From the NCBI RefSeq assembly GCF_018449725.1, contig NZ_JAAVVC010000010.1:124001-188000 (forward strand): 64,000 bases of DNA, read 5' to 3'. Positions 48,193-58,595 of this stretch are shown piece after piece (the stretch's first letter is position 1; every line of letters begins with the position of its first letter). The notes beneath the pieces are model-generated. The model was not told where the DNA came from. It was given only the letters and a program-made list of their open reading frames with translations, and ran no database searches. The position numbers were made by a program, and so were the translations under genes. The stretch comes from Pseudomonas sp. dw_612. GTDB lineage: Bacteria > Pseudomonadota > Gammaproteobacteria > Pseudomonadales > Pseudomonadaceae.

Positions 48193-51100
48193 ATGTTGAT
48201 CCTGCGCGGCGCTCCTGCCCTTTCTGCCTTTCGCCACAGCAAACTCCTTGAGCAACTGAGCCAGAAAGTTTCGGCTGTCAGCGGCTTGTATGCTGAATTC
48301 GCTCACTTCGCCGAAGTCACCGGCGTCCTGACCGGCGACGAACAGCAGGTGCTTGCGCGCCTTCTGAAGTACGGCCCAAGTGTCCCGGTGCAAGAACCGA
48401 CCGGTCGCCTGTTCCTGGTGTTGCCGCGTTTCGGCACCATTTCGCCATGGTCCAGTAAAGCCAGCGACATCGCTCGCAACTGCGGCCTGAGCAAGATCCA
48501 GCGCCTGGAACGCGGCATCGCGTTCTACGTGGCGGGCCAGTTCAGCGACGCTGACGCGCAGCTGATTGCCGATGTGCTGCACGACCGCATGACCCAGATC
48601 GTATTGGGCAACCTTGAACAAGCCGCCGGCCTGTTCAGCCACGCCGAGCCCAAGCCCCTGACCGCGATCGACGTGTTGGGTGGCGGCCGCGCCGCGCTGG
48701 AAAAAGCCAACACCGAGCTGGGCCTGGCCCTGGCCGAAGACGAGATCGATTATCTGGTCAACGCCTTCATCGGCTTGAAGCGCAACCCGCACGATATCGA
48801 ATTGATGATGTTCGCCCAGGCGAACTCCGAGCACTGCCGTCACAAGATCTTCAACGCCAGTTGGGACATCGACGGCCAGAGCCAGGAAAAAAGCCTGTTC
48901 GGCATGATCAAGAACACCTACGTGATGCACAGCGAAGGCGTTCTGTCGGCTTATAAGGACAACGCTTCGGTGATCGTCGGCAACGTCGCCGGCCGTTTCT
49001 TCCCGGACCCTGAGACCCGCCAGTACGGCGCGGTGCAGGAACCGGTGCACATCCTGATGAAAGTCGAAACCCACAACCACCCGACCGCGATTGCCCCGTT
49101 CCCGGGCGCATCCACCGGTTCCGGTGGCGAGATTCGTGACGAAGGCGCAACCGGGCGTGGCGCCAAGCCAAAGGCTGGTTTGACCGGTTTCACCGTGTCC
49201 AACCTGCAAATCCCGGGCTTCGAACAGCCGTGGGAAGTGCCGTACGGCAAGCCTGAGCGCATCGTCACCGCGCTGGACATCATGATCGAAGGTCCACTGG
49301 GTGGCGCCGCGTTCAACAACGAATTCGGCCGTCCAGCCCTGACCGGTTATTTCCGGACCTTCGAACAGTCGATCACCACCCCGCGTGGCGACGAAGTTCG
49401 CGGTTACCACAAGCCGATCATGCTGGCCGGCGGCATGGGTAACATCCGTGCCGAACACGTACAGAAAGCCGAAATCACCGTTGGCTCCAAGCTGATCGTG
49501 CTCGGCGGCCCGGCGATGCTGATCGGCCTGGGCGGCGGCGCTGCTTCCTCCATGGCCACCGGCACCAGCTCGGCGGACCTGGACTTTGCTTCGGTACAGC
49601 GCGAAAACCCTGAAATGGAGCGCCGCTGCCAGGAAGTCATCGACCGTTGCTGGCAACTGGGTGACAAGAACCCGATCAGCTTCATCCACGATGTGGGTGC
49701 GGGCGGTCTGTCCAACGCCTTCCCGGAGCTGGTCAACGACGGCAACCGTGGTGGCCGCTTCGAACTGCGCAACATTCCAAACGACGAGCCGGGCATGGCC
49801 CCGCACGAAATCTGGAGTAACGAATCCCAGGAACGCTACGTTCTGGCGGTCGGCCCGGCGGACTTCGAACGCTTCCAGGCAATCTGCGAACGCGAGCGTT
49901 GCCCGTTTGCCGTGGTCGGCGAAGCCACTGCCGAGCCGCAACTGACGGTCACCGACAGCCACTTCGGCAACAGCCCGGTGGACATGCCCCTCGAAGTGCT
50001 GCTGGGCAAAGCCCCGCGCATGCACCGTTCGGCCGTGCGTGAAAACGAACTGGGCGACGACTTCGATCCGTCGACGCTGGAAATTGCCGACTGCGTTGAA
50101 CGCGTTCTGCATCACCCGGCTGTCGCGAGCAAGAGCTTCCTGATCACCATCGGCGACCGCACCATCACCGGCCTCGTAGCCCGTGACCAAATGGTCGGCC
50201 CTTGGCAGGTGCCGGTGGCCGACGTTGCCGTCACCGCCACCAGCTTCGACGTCTACACCGGTGAAGCCATGGCCATGGGCGAGCGTACTCCGCTGGCGCT
50301 GCTGGACGCTCCGGCGTCGGGCCGCATGGCCATCGGCGAAACCCTGACCAACATCGCCGCGTCGCGCATCAACAAGATCTCCGACATCAAGTTGTCGGCG
50401 AACTGGATGTCCGCCGCCGGTCACCCGGGTGAAGATGCGCGTCTGTACGACACCGTGAAAGCCGTCGGCATGGAGCTCTGCCCGGACCTGGGCATTACCA
50501 TTCCGGTGGGCAAGGACTCCATGTCCATGGCCACGCGCTGGAACGACGAAGGCGTCGACAAGACCGTGACGTCGCCGATGTCGCTGATCGTGACCGGTTT
50601 CGCGCCGGTGGCTGACATCCGTCAGACCCTGACGCCGGAACTGCGCATGGACAAAGGCACCACCGACCTGATTCTGATCGATCTGGGCCGTGGCCAGAAC
50701 CGCATGGGCGCCTCGATCCTGGCCCAGGTTCACGGCAAGCTCGGCTCGCAAGCGCCGGACGTCGATGATGCCGAAGACCTGAAAGCCTTCTTCGCGGTGA
50801 TCCAGGGCCTCAACGCCGACGGTCACTTGCTGGCTTACCACGACCGTTCCGACGGTGGTCTGCTGACCAGCGTCGTGGAAATGGCCTTCGCCGGTCACTG
50901 CGGCCTGAGCCTGAACCTCGACGGTCTGGCGGAAACCTCCGCCGACATCGCCGCGATTCTGTTCAACGAAGAACTCGGCGCTGTGATCCAGGTTCGCCAG
51001 GACGCTACCCCGGACATCCTCGCGCAGTTCAGCGCGGCCGGTCTGGGCGATTGCGTGTCGGTGATCGGTCAGCCGATGAACAACGGTCAGGTCAACATCA

Positions 51101-52089
51101 CCTTCAACGGCGAAACCGTGTTCGAAGGCCAGCGTCGTCTGCTGCAACGTACCTGGGCTGAAACCAGCTACCAGATCCAGCGTCTGCGCGATAACGCCGA
51201 CTGCGCCGAACAAGAATTCGACGTGCTGCTGGAAGAAGACAACCCGGGCCTGAGCGTCAAGCTGAGCTACGACGTCAACCAGGACGTCGCCGCGCCGTAC
51301 ATCAAGAAGAACATCCGCCCACAGGTTGCCGTACTGCGTGAGCAGGGCGTCAACGGTCAGGTGGAAATGGCGGCTGCCTTCGACCGCGCCGGTTTCAACG
51401 CGATCGACGTGCACATGAGCGACATTCTGGCCGGCCGTGTCGACCTGAACGACTTCAAGGGCATGGTGGCTTGCGGCGGTTTCTCCTACGGTGACGTGCT
51501 GGGTGCCGGCGAAGGCTGGGCCAAGTCCGCGCTGTTCAACAGCCGCGCTCGCGATGCGTTCCAGGGTTTCTTCGAACGTAACGACAGCTTCACCCTCGGC
51601 GTGTGCAACGGTTGCCAGATGATGTCCAATCTGCACGAGCTGATCCCGGGCAGCGAGTTCTGGCCGCACTTCGTGCGCAACCGGTCTGAGCAGTTCGAAG
51701 CCCGCGTTGCGATGGTCCAGGTCCAGGAATCGAACTCGATCTTCCTGCAAGGCATGGCCGGTTCGCGCATGCCGATCGCCATCGCTCACGGCGAAGGTCA
51801 TGCCGAGTTCGAAAGCGAAGAAGCCCTGCTGGAAGCCGATCTGTCCGGTTGCGTGGCGATGCGTTTCGTCGACAACCACGGCAAGGTCACCGAAAACTAC
51901 CCGGCCAACCCGAACGGCTCGCCGCGCGGAATCACCGGTTTGACCAGCCGCGACGGTCGCGTAACGATCATGATGCCGCACCCGGAACGCGTATTCCGCG
52001 CCGTGCAGAACTCGTGGCGTTCGGAAGACTGGAACGAAGATGCACCTTGGATGCGTATGTTCCGTAATGCCCGCGTCTGGGTTAACTAA
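48193..52089 (+). CDS. purL: Phosphoribosylformylglycinamidine synthase PurL
   Basis: Large-type FGAM synthase of purine synthesis, 1298 aa. N-terminal PurS-like and linker regions, ATP-binding domain (HNHPTAIAPFPGASTGSGGE), a second AIRS-like half, and a C-terminal glutaminase with nucleophile Cys1138 (LGVCNGCQM) and His1263/Glu1265 (MPHPERVF). The ATG follows a divergent promoter region. Followed after 5 bases by the YqfO-like gene. Confidence 0.97.
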   Translation: MLILRGAPALSAFRHSKLLEQLSQKVSAVSGLYAEFAHFAEVTGVLTGDEQQVLARLLKYGPSVPVQEPTGRLFLVLPRFGTISPWSSKASDIARNCGLSKIQRLERGIAFYVAGQFSDADAQLIADVLHDRMTQIVLGNLEQAAGLFSHAEPKPLTAIDVLGGGRAALEKANTELGLALAEDEIDYLVNAFIGLKRNPHDIELMMFAQANSEHCRHKIFNASWDIDGQSQEKSLFGMIKNTYVMHSEGVLSAYKDNASVIVGNVAGRFFPDPETRQYGAVQEPVHILMKVETHNHPTAIAPFPGASTGSGGEIRDEGATGRGAKPKAGLTGFTVSNLQIPGFEQPWEVPYGKPERIVTALDIMIEGPLGGAAFNNEFGRPALTGYFRTFEQSITTPRGDEVRGYHKPIMLAGGMGNIRAEHVQKAEITVGSKLIVLGGPAMLIGLGGGAASSMATGTSSADLDFASVQRENPEMERRCQEVIDRCWQLGDKNPISFIHDVGAGGLSNAFPELVNDGNRGGRFELRNIPNDEPGMAPHEIWSNESQERYVLAVGPADFERFQAICERERCPFAVVGEATAEPQLTVTDSHFGNSPVDMPLEVLLGKAPRMHRSAVRENELGDDFDPSTLEIADCVERVLHHPAVASKSFLITIGDRTITGLVARDQMVGPWQVPVADVAVTATSFDVYTGEAMAMGERTPLALLDAPASGRMAIGETLTNIAASRINKISDIKLSANWMSAAGHPGEDARLYDTVKAVGMELCPDLGITIPVGKDSMSMATRWNDEGVDKTVTSPMSLIVTGFAPVADIRQTLTPELRMDKGTTDLILIDLGRGQNRMGASILAQVHGKLGSQAPDVDDAEDLKAFFAVIQGLNADGHLLAYHDRSDGGLLTSVVEMAFAGHCGLSLNLDGLAETSADIAAILFNEELGAVIQVRQDATPDILAQFSAAGLGDCVSVIGQPMNNGQVNITFNGETVFEGQRRLLQRTWAETSYQIQRLRDNADCAEQEFDVLLEEDNPGLSVKLSYDVNQDVAAPYIKKNIRPQVAVLREQGVNGQVEMAAAFDRAGFNAIDVHMSDILAGRVDLNDFKGMVACGGFSYGDVLGAGEGWAKSALFNSRARDAFQGFFERNDSFTLGVCNGCQMMSNLHELIPGSEFWPHFVRNRSEQFEARVAMVQVQESNSIFLQGMAGSRMPIAIAHGEGHAEFESEEALLEADLSGCVAMRFVDNHGKVTENYPANPNGSPRGITGLTSRDGRVTIMMPHPERVFRAVQNSWRSEDWNEDAPWMRMFRNARVWVN

Positions 52090-52094
52090 GCGCT

Positions 52095-52406
52095 GTGTAC
52101 AAGCTCAGTTTTTTTGTTCCGACCAGCCATGTGGAACAGGTCAAAAGCGCTGTATTCGCTGCCGGTGGCGGACGGATCGGCGCTTATGATCACTGCGCAT
52201 GGCAGGTGTTGGGCCTGGGCCAGTTTCGACCGTTGGATGGCAGTCAGCCGTTTATTGGTGAAGCGGGGCAGGTCGAGCAGGTTGAGGAATGGAAGGTTGA
52301 GCTGGTGGTGGCGGATGAGTTGATCGTGGCTGCAGTGGCCGCTTTGAAACTCAGCCACCCGTATGAGACGCCGGCTTATGAAGTGTGGCGGTTGGAGGAT
52401 TTCTGA
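52095..52406 (+). CDS. YqfO/NIF3-related small domain protein
   Basis: 103-aa protein matching the CutA-like inserted domain of NIF3/YqfO proteins: YKLSFFVPTSHVEQVKSAVFAAGGGRIGAYDHCAWQVLG, ending KLSHPYETPAYEVWRLEDF. The HPYETPAYEVW ending is characteristic. The stand-alone form is common in pseudomonads. Start GTG, 5 bases after purL, so co-transcribed. Function unknown. Confidence 0.85.
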   Translation: MYKLSFFVPTSHVEQVKSAVFAAGGGRIGAYDHCAWQVLGLGQFRPLDGSQPFIGEAGQVEQVEEWKVELVVADELIVAAVAALKLSHPYETPAYEVWRLEDF

Positions 52407-52427
52407 TCCGCTCGCCGCTGTAAATGG

Positions 52428-52462
52428 AAACCCGCTGCGCCATCACGGCCAGCGGGTTTTTT
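52428..52462. terminator. Terminator of purL and the YqfO-like gene
   Basis: AAACCCGCTG and CAGCGGGTTT flank a 12-base loop and continue into TTTG; it also stands 38 bases past the stop of the opposing giant gene. Confidence 0.9.
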
Positions 52463-52499
52463 GTTGATCACGGGAAAGTCGGATTATTCGGCCTTCGGC

Positions 52500-55400
52500 T
52501 CAGGGTGCAGGCGTCAGGTTGATCTCCGCCTCCAGCATCTGGAACAGCGTGTTCAGGTGCTTGAAGCGCTTGTCCTGTTTGCCCCAGCGATCGATAAAGA
52601 ACATCCCGTTGTCGTCCACCTGAATCGGCGTCGTGAGGGTTTCTCCGGTGCTGGAGCGGTGCACCAGGTAAATCTCGGCGGAGGAGGGACGGTCGATGAG
52701 GTAGTGCCCGGCCTGGGATAACCTCGACCTATTGATCGGTGCGATGGGCTGCGGCTGTGGATTTCCAGCCATACCGACCTCCATTTTGAAGTCGCTGCGC
52801 AAGGCGATCGACGCGGGATCGTTGATACTGGTTTCCCAGTAACCCGGATGAATGCCTTTGGACAGTGTCGGCGCGGTATCGCGCACGTGAAGGCTCGCCG
52901 CTCCGAGCATCTCTGCCAGCCCCGGCACCCCGAGGTTGTTATTGGTGTGGGCACTGCCCACGAAGGCGATCCATTTGTGCGGGCCATTTGCCGCCTGGTC
53001 AGCCTGAATGACCCGAGTGGCGAAGTAGCTGAACATCTGGTTTCGCGTGACATCGGTCGGGACCGGCAAGCCTTTGAGGCGATAGCTGGCGATACAGTCG
53101 AGCGCCCTCACACGAAGGCCATATTTGGCGGCGGCCTGGATCACTTGCGAGTACGTATTGGGCCCGCTGTAGAAGGGCATATGACCGCTGTCCTGATCGC
53201 GTAGGTAGGCCTTGAGCCTGGCGGGAAGTCGCTGGGTACGATGGAAAACATCCAGTTCGGCCTGATGCAGATCCGTAAACAAGTGTTCTACGTAAAGCGT
53301 CTTGAACCCCGAGTCCCTGATCGTTTTCATCTGGGTTCTGAGCAGCGCCTTGCTCGATTCTGCGGCGTGGCCCTCGCCGATCACCAACCCCGTCAGACGG
53401 CTTTCGCCGATTGTTTGCAGGAATGATTCGGGCGTGATGCCAGTGTCTATCGCCGGGAACGTCGGCCTGGGGCTCGGCGCATAATCGGCAAAAAAGCTTT
53501 CGGCCCTGGCCTTGAGCTTTGAGCGGATCTCGAAAAAGGTGTCGAACGCTTCCTTGCGAGTGGCGTTGGTTGGCGGGTAACGATGGTCCAGGCCATGGGG
53601 CTCACCCGCCAGACGGTCAATATCGTCCCTCAGCGACGGCGGGAAATCGAAGTCGTTGAAGGATTGAGCGTGAGGGAGCGGTGCAGCGGTTGTGGGGACG
53701 ACGGGATCGGGCGCCTTGTACGGAGTTTGCAACGTCATGCGGTAGTCGCCCTTGGCCAACGGATCGCCCGGTATCGCGCCAGGGGTGTCTGCCCAAAGGC
53801 CCACGGGTTGATGGGGGCCGACATCTTCAATGCGCAGCGCCACGGCTTTTTGCAGATCGGCCATGCCCGGTGTCTGGATGAAGGTGCTCATGCGTGAGTG
53901 ATCGACCAAGGCGATCCAGCGCTCCTCGGGGGCGTCGGCCGCATCGGCTTCGATGACTTTGTGGGAGTAGAAGTTTCGGGCGCTGTTGTTGCGTGCTGTC
54001 GTGGGCGGGATATCGCCCATGAGCAGGGCGTCGTCCAGTTGATAGGAGGTCGAGGCGTCCAGCGCCATGATGCTCACACCCTTTTCCCGCGCCTTGCGCA
54101 CCAGGGCCAGGTACGAATATTCAGCGTCCGGGGCGAAACCGAAGGCGGTGTCGATAGTTTTGAGATGCTGCTCGATGTGGCGCCAGGATTGGCCGCTGTT
54201 GAGCTTCGTCAGTTTGAGTCTGAACACGTCACCCGGCAGGTACTCCAGGTAGAGACGCTTGAAGCCTTTTTCGATCAGCGCGTCCAGGCTCATGATCAAC
54301 ACCTGTTTGCTGGCAATGGAGTCCGGTACGGCGCCGATGACCAGGTTGCGGTTTCCGGCAAAGGCATCGCTGCTGATCAGTTGTGCCAGTGACGTGTTGG
54401 CCTCGACGGGAGGGACGTCAGCACGGGCGGGCAAGGAGCCGAGGTCTTTGAAAAAACGTTCGGCGTCTTTGGTCAGGCGTTCGGCCTGTTGCAGGTAAAC
54501 GATGCGTATTTTCCGCAGGTCCAGGGCGGCGGTGTTCAGAATCAGGTGCGAACTGCCGTAGAGGTCCGCGCTGTAACTCATCATGTTGGCGCGGGTTTGC
54601 GGGTCCAGGACCGGTTCGATTCTCCGCCAGTGTTTCGCGGGCAGTCCGTAGTCTTTATGCGGTCCCGGTGTTTCTGGCACGCTTTCATACTTCGGCGCCC
54701 CTCCGGTTACGCCACTGCGCACCCACACACCCTCGGCGTTTGGCGCGGCCAGGCGCGACGTCGAGATCAGCGTGCCGCTGTCGGGGTCTAGGCGATACAG
54801 CAAATAGCGCCCGATCGAATCCGGATTTTTTGCCGCCCAAAGAGCCTGGCCGTTGAAGAACACCGGTTGCAAACTGGCCGGGTCCGCAGCAGCAGGCTCC
54901 AGTTGGCTGATCAATTCCATCGCGCGGGCGGGCTCTTGGCCAACCGTGGCCAGGCGCAGCGGTTTGCTGATGGGTTTGAGCGTGCGCAAGGCTGGACGCA
55001 GGTCGGTCACAAGCGCGCCAGCGCTGTTGAGCAGGTAACCGAAAAAGTGCTCGAGCGCCGCCGAGGTGTCGCCCTGGTGGTAGGCGTGCAGCGCGAGCAT
55101 GGCGTCCTTGAACGCCAGGAGCATGCCAACACTCAGGCTCAGGACCGGGAACGGTGCGGTGGCAACGGCGGCGACCCATTCCACGCAGGTCCAGAGCATG
55201 TCGGTGATCATCTGCGTGCGGTTGACAGTGGTTGCGCTCACGTCGTCGATCTTGCGTTGCAGCTTCATGTTGTACAGGCACTGAGGCAGGTCGGGCACCG
55301 GAGCCACTCGGCGAAGGGAGTCGTAGCGCGCGGGGCTGGGCGTGGTGCTATTCAAGTGCTCTGGCAGTCCTCTTTTTGCGCCTTCCAGAAACGCGCGGAC

Positions 55401-58247
55401 CCTGACCCGGGATTGAACGCCGACGCGTTGGGTCAGGTAGTCGAGCATGCCGGGTTGTTTCTTCAGCACGTAATTGAACAATCGTGCTTCGCGAAAGCTG
55501 ATGCCGTCGGGTGCCTGAGGGGTGTAGAGCAGAACGGGATTGTCGGCATGCCGGAGCAGCCAGGCGTCGATGACCCAGTCGCCATCGATCAGCAGTCGAT
55601 GGAAAGCGTACTGGTTGCGAGTGCTCGACTTGGTGTCGTCCATGCTGGCGATGGCTTGTTCAAGCCATTGCAGATCGACCCCGGCAATGTGCCCCTTGAG
55701 GTGGCATTCAATTGCGGCGCTTTGCATTTGCCACTGGGTGATGCTCAGTGTTGCAAAGCGCCTGAAGTAATAGCCTCGGCTATAAGCGCTCAGCAGTTCG
55801 TTTTTGAGTTTGTCGATGTAGCGTTGGCCAATCCAGACACCGGTGACGGAGCGTGTGACGTTTTCAGCGGTCAGGGCGCTCAGGTCGATACTGGCCGGGC
55901 CTGTGAAACGTGCCGAACCCGAGAATTTTTCATCGAGAAACCCCACGCCGTCGGCATAACCATCGCGAAACAACCGGGTGTACGTGATCGGCTGCGGCGT
56001 CCAGACCCCCACCAGATTCGGCGGCGAGTGGGCCCAAACGGTATCCGGGTCGACATCGTTGTGGGAGCGGCCCAGTAACCCGTTCAAGCGCAGTCTGGCC
56101 TGCTCATGCACATAGTGTTCGAATTCGGGAAAGCGCGATTCGGACCAGGCATGGGCGCGGTAGATACGCAGCGCGCCATCGGTGTTCTCGGCCAGTGTCG
56201 TGAGTTTCTTTCGGGTCTGGAAAGTGGTCGAGCGATACCAGAGGGGCGTGACGAATTCATCGTCGTCAACCTGCGTCGCCAGCACATGTTCGGCCATCGA
56301 TTGCAGGCATTGGCGATGGCTGACGGCGTGGTTGAACTGCAGTTTGTTCGGGGCGACGGGGGTGAAGGTCAAACGGCTCAAGACTTGTTTCATGGCGTCG
56401 CGAAAGCGCAGGGGCAGGCGCTTGATCAAATAGTCCGCCATGCTGCCCGCACTCGCCTGGAGGCCGCTGTCCCGAGCCCAGCCAAGGATGTGTTGCTGAC
56501 AGTCGTGCTCGCTGTCGAACGCCTGGAATTGTTGATCTCGCGGTGCTTCGGGCGTGCACAGCAGCAGCCGCTTGAGCGTTCCGCTGGCGTCCGTCTGGCG
56601 CAGCACCCAGAGATCCTTGAGTTGCGCGCCATGCAGAGACGGTGTGCCAGCCCCCAGGAGGGCGGCGCTCAGTCGCGAATCACTGCCCGCGCGCAGGCGC
56701 TGGATCAATTGAAAGTCGTCGTCGAGCAGATGATTTTGCAGGACGGCTGCGTACGCCAGCGCGTTGATCCGTTGGTCCAGCAGGTGCTCGATGGCTTGCC
56801 GGATTTCAACCCTGGCATGGGCCTCTTTTTGTACCTCGGCAAACGCCACGCGCGGTTGCAGGGTGGCTAATTGTTGGGCGATCCAGGTCGGCGTCAGGTC
56901 CTTGTAGGACGCGTGCAAGGGCGCCTTGTTATAAGTGAGTTGCGATTTGTCACGGAAGTCCGATCCGGGTAATTCGTCGCCGGCATGCGAGCCGCGCAAC
57001 GCCAACTCAATCAGGCTGCGTTGCTGTTCATACTCCCCGAAGCCCGCGAGTGAACGCCGGGTGTGGACGTGCAGGTGTTCCGGGTCCAGGTCATGGATCT
57101 CCAGCTCATCACTCAGCCGTTCAAGCCATTGATGGCGGGCGAGGGTATGCGCCGTGGCGGCCGGGCCGAGCAAGTCCAGCACGCGCTGGCGGGCCTTGTC
57201 GTAATGGCCCAGATGTTCGGCCAATGCCGCTCGCCGCGTCTCGCTGGCGCTGCGATACCAATCCGGCGCGCTGTCGCGCAGGCACCGTTCGAGCAGGGCC
57301 TGGGCGCGCAGTTCGAGGCGGGCGGTGAGGTCGGGCAGGGCGGCGGCGATGGCCGCGTCCAGGGCGCTGATCAAACGCGCCGGATCGTGCTCGACATTGT
57401 CCGCGAGGCTCAAGGCTTGCTCGATATCCTGCGTGCGTTTGTCGATCCGCGCGTTATAGGTGTGTTCAAACAACGGTTCAGCATCGATGGCCGACAGCTC
57501 CAGCGGCCAGATCCCCGCACTGCTCAAGGCGTGATAACGGGTGGGGAGCATGGCCATGAACTCGCTACGTCCGGCAGCGTGCTGCATGTTCCGTAACAAA
57601 TGAGCGTCCAGATCCGCCAGGGAATCGAAGGACTCGATCCCGCGTGAGGGCGTGAACAGCACGACTTGGCCGACCTGCTCGTCGGCCATCAACCCCGTGA
57701 CCACGGGGCTGTTTTTTTGCGTGACGACAAAGGCTCCGGCCAGTTCGACGTGTTCTGCCTGATAACTGAACCCCACGGCGTAAAGGCCCGGGCGCAGCGT
57801 CGGTCCCAGCGCCAGACCATCGAGCATCGTGCGCGCTTGCGGGTGCATCAGGCGATCCTGAACCCCCAGCCCGCCCTCGTGGCCGATGGCAGTGAACCCC
57901 GCTTCATCGGTCATGAAGGCTTTGCGACCCTTGCCGTCGATCTGCTCGCGCAGGTCCATGTCCAGCAATTGCGCGTTCAGGGTGCTCTTCAGCGTGGCGA
58001 GCAGGTGTTGGCCTGTCGGGCTTCGCAGATCGCTGTTTTCCAGACCTTGATAGAGCGCACGGCTTTTGCGCAGGAATTGTTCGCGGTCATTCTTCAGCGT
58101 GCCGTTCAGGTGTGTCAGGTAGAGCTGTTCGGCGGACGGCTTTTGTTCGGGCACCAGAGCGGTGTCGGTTTTGAACAGATGATGACCGATCTGGTTGAGA
58201 TAACCCTTTATCTCGTCGAAGGAGGGTAAGGCAGCGGGGCGGCTCAT
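52500..58247 (-). CDS. Giant dermonecrotic-toxin-like protein with tandem Tiki/ChaN-type domains
   Basis: 1,915 aa from ATG 58247 (GGAG 9 bases upstream; an ATG at 58286 would add 13 residues without a ribosome-binding site). No signal peptide. The long N-terminal part (~1-1000) resembles the DUF6543/dermonecrotic-toxin N-terminal region of large Pseudomonas toxins (e.g. NPVLLYTPQAPDGISFREARLFNYVL). A hydrophobic stretch lies at about 1015-1050 (WVAAVATAPFPVLSLSVGML). Two related C-terminal domains follow, at about 1285-1470 and 1600-1785. The second has GEGH (1624-1627), LYVEHL, VRALD and WIAFVGSAH (His1767), the paired GxxH pattern of Tiki/ChaN/EreA hydrolases. In the first, these are GAVP (1305-1308) and DHSR (1449-1452). 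Probably a membrane-targeted effector toxin, by inference. No immunity gene recognised. Confidence 0.72.
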   Translation of the reverse strand: MSRPAALPSFDEIKGYLNQIGHHLFKTDTALVPEQKPSAEQLYLTHLNGTLKNDREQFLRKSRALYQGLENSDLRSPTGQHLLATLKSTLNAQLLDMDLREQIDGKGRKAFMTDEAGFTAIGHEGGLGVQDRLMHPQARTMLDGLALGPTLRPGLYAVGFSYQAEHVELAGAFVVTQKNSPVVTGLMADEQVGQVVLFTPSRGIESFDSLADLDAHLLRNMQHAAGRSEFMAMLPTRYHALSSAGIWPLELSAIDAEPLFEHTYNARIDKRTQDIEQALSLADNVEHDPARLISALDAAIAAALPDLTARLELRAQALLERCLRDSAPDWYRSASETRRAALAEHLGHYDKARQRVLDLLGPAATAHTLARHQWLERLSDELEIHDLDPEHLHVHTRRSLAGFGEYEQQRSLIELALRGSHAGDELPGSDFRDKSQLTYNKAPLHASYKDLTPTWIAQQLATLQPRVAFAEVQKEAHARVEIRQAIEHLLDQRINALAYAAVLQNHLLDDDFQLIQRLRAGSDSRLSAALLGAGTPSLHGAQLKDLWVLRQTDASGTLKRLLLCTPEAPRDQQFQAFDSEHDCQQHILGWARDSGLQASAGSMADYLIKRLPLRFRDAMKQVLSRLTFTPVAPNKLQFNHAVSHRQCLQSMAEHVLATQVDDDEFVTPLWYRSTTFQTRKKLTTLAENTDGALRIYRAHAWSESRFPEFEHYVHEQARLRLNGLLGRSHNDVDPDTVWAHSPPNLVGVWTPQPITYTRLFRDGYADGVGFLDEKFSGSARFTGPASIDLSALTAENVTRSVTGVWIGQRYIDKLKNELLSAYSRGYYFRRFATLSITQWQMQSAAIECHLKGHIAGVDLQWLEQAIASMDDTKSSTRNQYAFHRLLIDGDWVIDAWLLRHADNPVLLYTPQAPDGISFREARLFNYVLKKQPGMLDYLTQRVGVQSRVRVRAFLEGAKRGLPEHLNSTTPSPARYDSLRRVAPVPDLPQCLYNMKLQRKIDDVSATTVNRTQMITDMLWTCVEWVAAVATAPFPVLSLSVGMLLAFKDAMLALHAYHQGDTSAALEHFFGYLLNSAGALVTDLRPALRTLKPISKPLRLATVGQEPARAMELISQLEPAAADPASLQPVFFNGQALWAAKNPDSIGRYLLYRLDPDSGTLISTSRLAAPNAEGVWVRSGVTGGAPKYESVPETPGPHKDYGLPAKHWRRIEPVLDPQTRANMMSYSADLYGSSHLILNTAALDLRKIRIVYLQQAERLTKDAERFFKDLGSLPARADVPPVEANTSLAQLISSDAFAGNRNLVIGAVPDSIASKQVLIMSLDALIEKGFKRLYLEYLPGDVFRLKLTKLNSGQSWRHIEQHLKTIDTAFGFAPDAEYSYLALVRKAREKGVSIMALDASTSYQLDDALLMGDIPPTTARNNSARNFYSHKVIEADAADAPEERWIALVDHSRMSTFIQTPGMADLQKAVALRIEDVGPHQPVGLWADTPGAIPGDPLAKGDYRMTLQTPYKAPDPVVPTTAAPLPHAQSFNDFDFPPSLRDDIDRLAGEPHGLDHRYPPTNATRKEAFDTFFEIRSKLKARAESFFADYAPSPRPTFPAIDTGITPESFLQTIGESRLTGLVIGEGHAAESSKALLRTQMKTIRDSGFKTLYVEHLFTDLHQAELDVFHRTQRLPARLKAYLRDQDSGHMPFYSGPNTYSQVIQAAAKYGLRVRALDCIASYRLKGLPVPTDVTRNQMFSYFATRVIQADQAANGPHKWIAFVGSAHTNNNLGVPGLAEMLGAASLHVRDTAPTLSKGIHPGYWETSINDPASIALRSDFKMEVGMAGNPQPQPIAPINRSRLSQAGHYLIDRPSSAEIYLVHRSSTGETLTTPIQVDDNGMFFIDRWGKQDKRFKHLNTLFQMLEAEINLTPAP

Positions 58248-58286
58248 TGGCGTGGGCTCCATGCAGGTGGCGGAAACCATCAGCAT

Positions 58287-58595
58287 GGGGTGGGCGGTTG
58301 GGGGGGTGGCGGTACATATTTATCGCTTTTTTGTGATGTAGGGCGCGCGTGTCCGACGATTAAACATGGCTGGCGGGACCTTGTTTAAAACACCCTTTGA
58401 GTAACTTCCTGAGAGCTACAAATTCTTGCGCCGTTGCCTACGGCTACGCCAGAATCCGCCGGCTTGTGCGCCTTGGGGCTGCTCGGTAACTTGATTCCTG
58501 TCACTGCCCATCAGTGATCGGGTTTAGCAGCCTGAGTGTGTTAGTGAGGTGCATAACGTTCCCGTCAGTCAGGACTTCATACCCCTGAACTTGAT
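58287..58595. other. Upstream region of the giant toxin gene
   Basis: About 300 bases between two divergent genes. No ORF or clear promoter was found. The last part contains GGTTTAGCAGCCT and GTGTTAGTGAGGTG stretches that resemble motifs in the adjacent structured leader. Confidence 0.35.

Noticed and set aside
48139..51981. 1,280-codon open frame on the minus strand
   Set aside because: Shadow of purL on the opposite strand.
56106..56870. 254-codon and similar plus-strand frames within 52.5-58.3 kb as immunity genes
   Set aside because: They are antisense to the giant toxin gene and have shadow-like composition.
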